36,308 nucleotides of DNA from contig JALORQ010000009.1 in the NCBI GenBank assembly GCA_025458805.1, positions 1 through 36,308 of the forward strand, read 5' to 3'. Below the pieces are notes generated by a model. The model saw only the letters and a program-made list of their open reading frames with translations. It searched no databases and was not told the origin of the DNA. Source of the DNA: Rubrivivax sp. Its GTDB lineage: Bacteria > Pseudomonadota > Gammaproteobacteria > Burkholderiales > Burkholderiaceae_C. Positions 29,853 to 36,308 of the stretch are shown in pieces. Numbering within the stretch: the stretch's first letter is position 1; the number at the start of each line of letters is the position of its first letter. Made by a program: the position numbers and the translations under genes.

Positions 29853-30968
29853 TCAAGGCAGGGGGATCAGGAGCTTGAAAACGGTGCAGCCGGGAACGCT
29901 GTCGCATTCGATCGTGCCCTGGTGCTGCTGCACGAAGGTCTGCGCCAGCGTCAGCCCGAGCCCCGATCCGCCGTCGCGACCCGACACCAGCGGGTGGAAG
30001 ACGCGATCGCGGATCGATTCGGGCACGCCCGGGCCGTTGTCCTCGACATGCAATTCCAGTGCCAGTCGGAAGCGTCGCCGCTGGAAGGTCGCCTGCCGCG
30101 CCACGCGGGTGCGCAGCACGATTCGCGCGTCGCCGCGCGCGATGCGGCCGACGAAGCGCGACTCGCCTTCGGCGGGCGCCGCCAGCGCCTGCGTCGCGTT
30201 GTGCACGATGTTGAGCACCGCCTGGATCAGCTGCTCGCGGTCGCCACGGAACTCCGGGATCGAGGTGTCGTAGTCGCGCTCGACCGCCAGCCCCTTCGGA
30301 AACTCGGCCAGCACCAGCGACCGCACGCGCTCGCACACCTCGTGAATGTTGACGTCGCTCACGACCTGCGGCCGCCGGTGCGGCGCGAGCAGCCGGTCGA
30401 CCAGCGCCTGCAGCCGGTCGGCCTCCGCGATGATGACCTGCGTGTATTCGGTGAGCTCGCGCGAGCCGACCTCCATCGCGAGCAGCTGCGCCGCGCCACG
30501 AATGCCACCGAGCGGGTTCTTGATCTCGTGCGCGAGGTTGCGAACGAGCTCCTTGTTGGCCTGGGCCAGCCCGTGCACCCGTTCCTCGCGGTCGAGTCGC
30601 GTCTGCTGCTCGATCTCGATCATCTCGACGAGCAGCCGCCCCGGCTGGTCGGTCTGGCCGACGATCACGTGCACCGGCAGCTCGGCGTGCGCCGCGCCGA
30701 GCGCCGCGCTGCGCTTCATCGTCGAGTCGAAACGGCTGCTCGCGACCTCGTTGGCGGCCACCGCGCGCAAGGTCTCGCGCAGCGGCCCGGCGTCGACCAG
30801 CCAGTCCGGCACGCTGCCGCGCTGCAGCGCGCGCCGGGACACGCCCATCATGTTCTCGAGCGCCGCGTTGGCCAGCAGGCAGCGGCCGTCGGGCGCCACG
30901 AGGGCGATCATCGTCGCGAGCTGGTCGAAGGCCTCGAAGCCGGCCAGGGGCGACGTTCGATCGGTCAT
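29853..30968 (-). CDS. ntrB: Nitrogen regulation sensor histidine kinase NtrB
   Basis: PAS-like N-terminus, H-box ELVRNLAHEIKNPLGGIRGAAQLL, N-box IVHNATQAL, DNGPGVPESIRDRVFHPLVSGRDGGSGLGLTLAQTFVQQHQGTI. Confidence 0.96.
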   Translation of the reverse strand: MTDRTSPLAGFEAFDQLATMIALVAPDGRCLLANAALENMMGVSRRALQRGSVPDWLVDAGPLRETLRAVAANEVASSRFDSTMKRSAALGAAHAELPVHVIVGQTDQPGRLLVEMIEIEQQTRLDREERVHGLAQANKELVRNLAHEIKNPLGGIRGAAQLLAMEVGSRELTEYTQVIIAEADRLQALVDRLLAPHRRPQVVSDVNIHEVCERVRSLVLAEFPKGLAVERDYDTSIPEFRGDREQLIQAVLNIVHNATQALAAPAEGESRFVGRIARGDARIVLRTRVARQATFQRRRFRLALELHVEDNGPGVPESIRDRVFHPLVSGRDGGSGLGLTLAQTFVQQHQGTIECDSVPGCTVFKLLIPLP

Positions 30969-30970
30969 GC

Positions 30971-31537
30971 TCAGGGTGGCAGCTTGGCGAGCTCGCGCTT
31001 GAGAGCGGCGATGTCGGACTCGGTGCGGTCGATGTCGGCCTTCAGCGATGCGACGCGATCGAGATAGCGCTGGAAGTTGCGCTCGTCGCCGCGCCGTTCG
31101 GGCTGGCCGTTGTTGTACTCCTGACGGAGCGTGGCCAGTCGTGCTTCCTCGCGTCGCAGTTCGTCGCCGAGTATGCGGCGCGCATCGTTGTCGCGCGCCC
31201 GCTGCGTCGCCGCGTCGATGCGCGCGCCGCTGGCGCCCGCCGGCACGGCCGGCCGTGCGGCCGGCGCCGCGGCGACCGCAGCGGGGGCCGGCGCCGATGC
31301 CGCCGCACGCGCAGGCCCCTGCACCACCGTGACGGGCGCGCTCTCGATGGTGCGACAGCCGCGGTCGCGCGCCTCCTGCGGCGACAGCGCGTCGGTGTAG
31401 AGCACCGGCGGGCCGGGGCAGCGGTAGACGGTGGGCTCGACCGGGGTCTGCGCCGCGACGGCGGACATCGACAGACAAGCTGCCAGCAGGACCTGCAGGC
31501 GCGCGCCGCGCGCACGGAGCATCTGCGTCATCCGCAT
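30971..31537 (-). CDS. Exported DUF4124-like protein with C-terminal coiled coil
   Basis: Signal peptide MTQMLRARGARLQVLLAACLSMSAVAAQ, then PTVYRCPGPPVLYTDALSPQEARDRGCRTIE, Ala/Pro linker, charged helix REEARLATLRQEYNNGQPERRGDERNFQRYLDRVASLKADIDRTESDIAALKRELAKLPP. Confidence 0.75.
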   Translation of the reverse strand: MRMTQMLRARGARLQVLLAACLSMSAVAAQTPVEPTVYRCPGPPVLYTDALSPQEARDRGCRTIESAPVTVVQGPARAAASAPAPAAVAAAPAARPAVPAGASGARIDAATQRARDNDARRILGDELRREEARLATLRQEYNNGQPERRGDERNFQRYLDRVASLKADIDRTESDIAALKRELAKLPP

Positions 31538-31609
31538 CACCTCGAGCGCACCGACACAGGATGCGCCGCTGCGATTGTCGTCGCGCCGGCGCTGCGCCGA
31601 TCGCCGGAA

Positions 31610-31688
31610 AAGCGGCCGCCGCAACGACGAGGGGCGGCCGTGGCCGCCCCCGCGGGTCTCGTGCTCCGGCGGCGCGAGCGGCCGCCGG
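31610..31688 (-). terminator. Tandem GC-rich hairpins downstream of glnA
   Basis: CCGGCGGC-gcgagcg-GCCGCCGG (31666-31688) and GGGGCGGCC-gt-GGCCGCCCC (31631-31650). A short T-run (CTTTTCC in the glnA transcript sense) follows further downstream. Confidence 0.5.
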
Positions 31689-31700
31689 GGACGCACGACA

Positions 31701-33182
31701 TCAGATGCTGTAGTACATGTCGAACTCGACCGGGTGCGTCGTCATGCGGAAGCGCGTGACCTCCTGCATCTTGAGGTCGATGTAGGCGTCGATGTAGCCG
31801 TCGGTGAAGACGCCGCCCTTGGTCAGGAACGCGCGGTCCTTGTCCAGGCACTCGAGCGCCTGGTCCAGGCTGTGGCAGACGGTCGGGATCTTCGCGTCCT
31901 CTTCCGGCGGCAGGTGGTAGAGGTCCTTGGTCGCGGCCTCGCCCGGGTGGATCTTGTTCTCGACGCCGTCCAGGCCGGCCATCAGCATCGCCGCGAAGCC
32001 GAGGTACGGGTTGCACAGCGGGTCCGGGAAGCGGCACTCGATGCGGCGGCCCTTCGGGCTGGCGACGTACGGGATGCGGATCGAGGCCGAGCGGTTGCGC
32101 GAGCTGTAGGCCAGCTTCACCGGCGCCTCGAAGCCTGGCACCAGCCGCTTGTAGCTGTTGGTGCCGGGGTTGGTGATGGCGTTGAGCGCGCGGGCGTGCT
32201 TGATGATGCCGCCGATGTAGTACAGCGCGAACTCGCTCAGGCCGGCGTAGCCGTCGCCGGCGAACAGGTTGACGCCATCCTTCCAGACGCTCTGGTGCAC
32301 GTGCATGCCGCTGCCGTTGTCGCCGACGACGGGCTTGGGCATGAAGGTGGCCGTCTTGCCGTAGGCGTGGGCGACGTTGTGCACCACGTACTTCTGCAGC
32401 TGCAGCCAATCGGCGCGCTGCACCAGCGTGCTGAACTTGGTGCCCAGCTCGTTCTGGCCGGGAGCGGCCACCTCGTGGTGGTGAACCTCGACCGGGATGC
32501 CCAGGCTCTCGAGGATCAGGCACATCTCCGAGCGCATGTCCTGGAAGCTGTCGACCGGAGGCACCGGGAAGTAGCCGCCCTTGACGGGCGGGCGGTGTCC
32601 CATGTTGCCGCCCTCGATGTCGCGGCTGGTCGACCAGGGCGCCTCCTCCGAGGTGATCTTGACGTGGCTGCCGTCCATGCCGACATGCCAGTGCACCTCG
32701 TCGAAGATGAAGAACTCGGGCTCGGGCCCGAAGTAGGCCGCATCGCCGATGCCACTGCTCTTCAGGTAGGCCTCGGCGCGCTTCGCGAGGGAGCGCGGGT
32801 CACGCTCGTACGGCTTGCCGTCGCCCGGCTCGAGCACGTCGCAGCTGAGGATGAGGGTCGGCTCCTCGTAGAACGGGTCGATGTTCGCGGTGCTCGGGTC
32901 GGGCATCAGCAGCATGTCGCTGGCCTCGATGCCCTTCCAGCCGGCGATCGACGAGCCGTCGAACGCATGGCCGGCGGTGAACTTGTCCTCGTCGAACGCC
33001 GAAACGGGGACCGAGACGTGCTGCTCCTTGCCGCGGGTGTCGGTGAAGCGGAAGTCGACGAACTTGACCTCGTTGTCCTTCACCATCTTCATCACGTCGG
33101 CAACGGTCTTTGCGGCCGGCGGCGAAGGTGACTCCTCCGGAAGCCCCCTTCTGGACGTGTCGTCGGCCGCAACCGAATGCAC
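31701..33182 (-). CDS. glnA: Glutamine synthetase type I
   Basis: [40 protein letters not shown]..., [48 protein letters not shown], adenylylation-type [23 protein letters not shown]. The N-terminal boundary is uncertain (see findings). Confidence 0.98.
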   Translation of the reverse strand: MHSVAADDTSRRGLPEESPSPPAAKTVADVMKMVKDNEVKFVDFRFTDTRGKEQHVSVPVSAFDEDKFTAGHAFDGSSIAGWKGIEASDMLLMPDPSTANIDPFYEEPTLILSCDVLEPGDGKPYERDPRSLAKRAEAYLKSSGIGDAAYFGPEPEFFIFDEVHWHVGMDGSHVKITSEEAPWSTSRDIEGGNMGHRPPVKGGYFPVPPVDSFQDMRSEMCLILESLGIPVEVHHHEVAAPGQNELGTKFSTLVQRADWLQLQKYVVHNVAHAYGKTATFMPKPVVGDNGSGMHVHQSVWKDGVNLFAGDGYAGLSEFALYYIGGIIKHARALNAITNPGTNSYKRLVPGFEAPVKLAYSSRNRSASIRIPYVASPKGRRIECRFPDPLCNPYLGFAAMLMAGLDGVENKIHPGEAATKDLYHLPPEEDAKIPTVCHSLDQALECLDKDRAFLTKGGVFTDGYIDAYIDLKMQEVTRFRMTTHPVEFDMYYSI

Positions 33183-33194
33183 CGTGCGGGTGCA
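33178..33194. promoter_or_regulatory. Candidate NtrC binding site upstream of glnA
   Basis: TGCACC-GTGCG-GGTGCA is an exact match to the enterobacterial-type NtrC consensus TGCACY-N5-GGTGCA, adjacent to glnA. Confidence 0.6.
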
Positions 33195-33203
33195 CTTCGC
33201 GCA

Positions 33204-33998
33204 TCAACGCACCATCTCTGGGCCCGTGCGCACGCCCAGTTCGTCCAGGCCGGCGCGGAGCGCGTCGAACGCCGCCGCGACGACTTCGCCGCGGCCCTTG
33301 ACGCCGAGCTCGATGTGCCTGCCCCACTGCGGATGGTCGACGCTCGGCAGGCTGAAGACGCGCACGCCGTCGAAGCGCGACTCGAGCCGCTCCATCAGCG
33401 GCGTCAGCGTGGCCTCCATCGAGCCGAGCACGATGACCGACCGCTCCTCGAGCCGCGAGCCACCGTGCAGCACCGCGTAGCGCCGGTCGAGTACCCACTC
33501 GACCATGGGCCACGCCATCACCGGGACGCCAGGCACGAAGTGCACGTGGTCGACGAAGAACCCGGGGATCTTGTTGTACGGGTTGGGGATGATGCCCGCG
33601 CCGCGCGGGAACATGCCCATGTTGAGCCGGTGCACGTTGTCCGCGCGGTCGGGATCGAAGGGCATGCCCTGCTCCGTGGCCACGTCGCGCATGCGCTCGA
33701 TGATCAGAGCCTTCGCCTCCGGATGCAGCTCGAGCGGCACCCCCAGCGCCGAGGCCGCACACTGCCGGGTGTGGTCGTCGGGCGTCGCGCCGATGCCGCC
33801 GCAAGAGAAGACGAGGTCGCCGCCCGCGAACGCCTGCGCCAGCGCCTCGGTGATGAGCGTCCGGTCGTCGCCGACGTAGCGTGCCCAGGCCAGCGCCAGC
33901 CCGCGCGCGCCGAGAAGCTCGATCACCTTCGCCAGGTGCTTGTCCTGGCGCTTCCCGGAGAGGATCTCGTCGCCGATGATGATCAGTCCGATGTTCAT
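33204..33998 (-). CDS. Competence/damage CinA N-terminal-like (MoaB/MogA-fold) molybdopterin-binding domain protein
   Basis: MNIGLIIIGDEILSGKRQDKHLAKVIELLGARGLALAWARYVGDDRTLITEALAQAFAGGDLVFSCGGIGATPDDHTRQCAA.... Confidence 0.9.
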   Translation of the reverse strand: MNIGLIIIGDEILSGKRQDKHLAKVIELLGARGLALAWARYVGDDRTLITEALAQAFAGGDLVFSCGGIGATPDDHTRQCAASALGVPLELHPEAKALIIERMRDVATEQGMPFDPDRADNVHRLNMGMFPRGAGIIPNPYNKIPGFFVDHVHFVPGVPVMAWPMVEWVLDRRYAVLHGGSRLEERSVIVLGSMEATLTPLMERLESRFDGVRVFSLPSVDHPQWGRHIELGVKGRGEVVAAAFDALRAGLDELGVRTGPEMVR

Positions 33999-34834
33999 GT
34001 CGCGGGGCCGGGAAGCGGTGAAGAAGCAGGCGCCGCGCCGGCCGCGTCGCGCAGCCGCTGCAGCTCGGCCAGCGCATAGTGGGCGAACCACAGCGCAGCG
34101 AAGGCGAACACGAGCGTGTAGAGCCAGACCGAGGCGGCGACGAGCAGCGGCGCGAAGACGAGCGTGACCGCGCCGGTCGCCCAAAGCAGCGACGGGGCCG
34201 CGCCCAGCGCTCCGGTGCACATCCCCATCGCCAGCAGCGGCCAGCGCCGCACATGCAGCAGCAGCCGCCGTTCATCGACGCTGGCATGGTCCGCCAGCAC
34301 GCCGAAGCCGAGCACCTGGCAGGCGAGCCAGCCCCAGATGAGCGGGGGCAGCACCAGCACCAGCGGCGGCACCAGCCACAGCGGCAGACTGGCAGCGAGC
34401 GCCAGCAGCGCGGCCACGGTGCACGCGGCCGTCCAGCCGAGCGCGTGCCACCAGCGCGCGCCTTGCCGCCGCTCGAGCCGCGGAAAGCGCCTCGACGCGA
34501 CCAGGTCGACGATTGCCGGCGTCATCGAGGTGGCCACCACGAGCAGCGAGACGACGACGACGAGCGGGACGGCGACCGCGACCACCAGCAGCGGCGCGAC
34601 CATCAGCCGCAGGGCGCCCAGGCCCATCGCGTCGAGCCAGCGGAACATGGCCTCGACCAGCGCCCATTCCTCGAGCCGGCGGCGCACCTCGTCGACGGCC
34701 GGCTCCCAGCCGTACCACCCGAGGGCGAAGACCGCGCCGCCGGCCAGCACGAGCGGGGCGATCGACCACAGCACGACCCGCGGGTGCAGGCAGTAGGCCA
34801 CCGCGCGCCAGAACGCGTCCAGGACGGCCCCCAT
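33995..34834 (-). CDS. EI24/CysZ-like integral membrane protein
   Basis: VLDAFWRAVAYCLHPRVVLWSIAPLVLAGGAVFALGW...PLVVVVSLLVVATSMTPAIVDLVASRRFPRLERRQG..., multiple TMs; ATGA overlap with the downstream gene. Confidence 0.82.
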   Translation of the reverse strand: MGAVLDAFWRAVAYCLHPRVVLWSIAPLVLAGGAVFALGWYGWEPAVDEVRRRLEEWALVEAMFRWLDAMGLGALRLMVAPLLVVAVAVPLVVVVSLLVVATSMTPAIVDLVASRRFPRLERRQGARWWHALGWTAACTVAALLALAASLPLWLVPPLVLVLPPLIWGWLACQVLGFGVLADHASVDERRLLLHVRRWPLLAMGMCTGALGAAPSLLWATGAVTLVFAPLLVAASVWLYTLVFAFAALWFAHYALAELQRLRDAAGAAPASSPLPGPAT

Positions 34835-34850
34835 CGGCGATGCGCCGGGC

Positions 34851-35663
34851 CTATTCGTTGTCGCCGCCGAAGACGCCGCCGAGCAGGCCGCCGGCGGCGG
34901 CGCCGCCGATCAGCCCGCCCTGCTCGCGCGAGCCGCCCATCTGCGGCGCGGCGGCGAAGACGCGCGAAGCCAGCCGGCTGAACGGCAGGCTCTGCAGCCA
35001 GACCGTGCCGGGGCCCACGAGCCGGGCGAAGAACAGGCCCTCGCCGCCGAAGAGCGCCGTCTTCACCTTGCCGACGTACTGGATCTCGAAGCTCACCGAC
35101 GACGTCAGCGCGACGACGCACCCGGTGTCGACCATCAGCGTCTGCCCCGGTTGCAGCTCACGGCGGACGACGGTGCCGCCGGCATGCACGAAGGCCAGCC
35201 CGTCGCCCTCGAGTTTCTGCATGATGAAACCCTCGCCGCCGAAGAAGCCGACCGACAGCTTCTGCTGCAGCGCGATGCCGAGGCTCACCCCGCGCGCCGC
35301 GCAGAGGAACGAGTCCTTCTGGCAGATCAGCGTGCCGCCGTACTGGCGCAGGTCCATCGGCAGGATCTTTCCCGGGTAGGGTGCACCGAATGCAACCCGC
35401 TGCTTGCCACTGCCGTGGTTGGTGTAGACCGTGGTGAACAGCGACTCGCCGGTGACCAGCCGCTTGCCGGCGCCGAGCAGCTTGCCGAAGAAGCCGCCGC
35501 CCTGGTTCGAGCCGTCGCCGAAGACCGTGTCCATGCCGATCGCGGCGTCCATGAAGAACAGGCTGCCGGCCTCGCCGACCGCCGCTTCGCCGGGATCGAG
35601 TTCGATCTCGACGAACTGCATCTCGCTGCCCTTGATCTCGTAGTCGACGACATCCATGCCCAT
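34851..35663 (-). CDS. TIGR00266/AIM24-family protein with Gly-rich C-terminus
   Basis: VVDYEIKGSEMQFVEIELDPGEAAVGEAGSLFFMDAAIGMDTVFGDG...GFFGKLLGAGKRLVTGESLFTTVYTNHGSGKQRVAFGAPYPGKILPMDL. Confidence 0.92.
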   Translation of the reverse strand: MGMDVVDYEIKGSEMQFVEIELDPGEAAVGEAGSLFFMDAAIGMDTVFGDGSNQGGGFFGKLLGAGKRLVTGESLFTTVYTNHGSGKQRVAFGAPYPGKILPMDLRQYGGTLICQKDSFLCAARGVSLGIALQQKLSVGFFGGEGFIMQKLEGDGLAFVHAGGTVVRRELQPGQTLMVDTGCVVALTSSVSFEIQYVGKVKTALFGGEGLFFARLVGPGTVWLQSLPFSRLASRVFAAAPQMGGSREQGGLIGGAAAGGLLGGVFGGDNE

Positions 35664-35799
35664 CGCATCGCTCCCGCGCGCGCAGCCCTCGCCGCGGCGG
35701 GCGCGATCGTACCGAAGTGGTGCCGCGCGGTAGCAAACCGTTGCATCGCCTACGTCGCAGAGACGCGCCGGCCGCCTCGCGCTGGCCAGAATTCACGCC

Positions 35800-36308
35800 A
35801 TGGACAGCAGCAGCATCGCCGGAACCAGCGCCGCAGTGCTCGCGGTGGCGGCGATGTCGCTGGCCACTCTGGGCCGGCTGCAGCGGCGCTACGCGGGCTT
35901 CGGCTGGTGGGTCGGCGCGATGTGGGCCGCCGCGGCCGGGGCGCTGCTGACCTCGGTCGCGCCGGCGCAGGGCCCGGTCGCCGCGATGGCGGCCGTCCTG
36001 CTGGCGCAGTGGCCTCTGGCAACGCTCGCCGGGCTGCGCCGCTTCCACGCCCGCATGGACCTTCCGGCGGGACGCAATCTCGACGGGGCGGTGGCCGCGC
36101 TGTGCCTGGTGGCCGCCGGCGCGGCGCCACTCGCCCGGGCCGACAGCGGCGTGGGGCCGCTGCTCGGCAGCGCGGCGCTGATGCTGTCGCACCTGTACGC
36201 CGCCAGCCTGCTGTTCGGCGGCGCCGAGGGCCGCGAGGACTTCGCGCTGCGGCTGCTTGCCCTGGTGATGGCGCTCGTCGGCCTGAGCCCCGTGCTGGAT
36301 GCCGCGCC
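35800..36308 (+). CDS. N-terminal part of a multi-TM membrane protein, truncated by window end
   Basis: Uninterrupted ORF from ATG at 35800 to the window end: MDSSSIAGTSAAVLAVAAMSLATLGRLQRRYAGFGWWVGAMWAAAAGALLTSVAPAQGPVAAMAAVLLAQWPLATLAGLRRFHARMDLPAGRNLDGAVAALCLVAAGAAP.... Absent from the ORF track because it has no stop within the window. Confidence 0.72.
   Translation, partial: MDSSSIAGTSAAVLAVAAMSLATLGRLQRRYAGFGWWVGAMWAAAAGALLTSVAPAQGPVAAMAAVLLAQWPLATLAGLRRFHARMDLPAGRNLDGAVAALCLVAAGAAPLARADSGVGPLLGSAALMLSHLYAASLLFGGAEGREDFALRLLALVMALVGLSPVLDAA

Overview
This is a high-GC window that reads as ordinary chromosome from a beta-proteobacterium, probably Burkholderiales (lineage inferred from gene content and protein style, not tested). 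The minus strand from about 11.2 kb down to 0.07 kb carries a nearly complete type II secretion operon (gspG-H-I-J-K-L-M-N-D-E-F) followed by a TRIC/YadS-like membrane protein gene, with gspC divergent. Next come a cNMP/CBS/DUF294-type nucleotidyltransferase with a DnaQ-like exonuclease, mpl, a small membrane protein plus DUF6152-like pair, a divergent pyruvate-kinase-like protein, a degenerate GGDEF protein, an MsbA-like ABC exporter, thyA, an EamA transporter, folA, a large PAS/GGDEF/EAL protein and xthA. The minus strand then carries ntrC, ntrB, a DUF4124-like gene, glnA, a CinA/MoaB-like protein, an EI24/CysZ-like membrane protein and an AIM24/TIGR00266 protein. A right-edge ORF missing from the supplied track runs off the window. 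I found no tRNA, rRNA, CRISPR, transposase or phage genes. I see no clear novel defence or mobile system. The observations most worth checking are: (1) a perfect 39-bp in-frame tandem duplication (13 aa) at the receiver/linker junction of NtrC; (2) a perfect NtrC-type operator palindrome beside a glnA gene that lacks a start codon at its expected position; (3) the divergent pyruvate-kinase-like protein; (4) a GGDEF domain with a destroyed signature; (5) a TRIC-like gene appended to the T2SS operon. Long ORFs antisense to these genes are treated as GC-bias artefacts.
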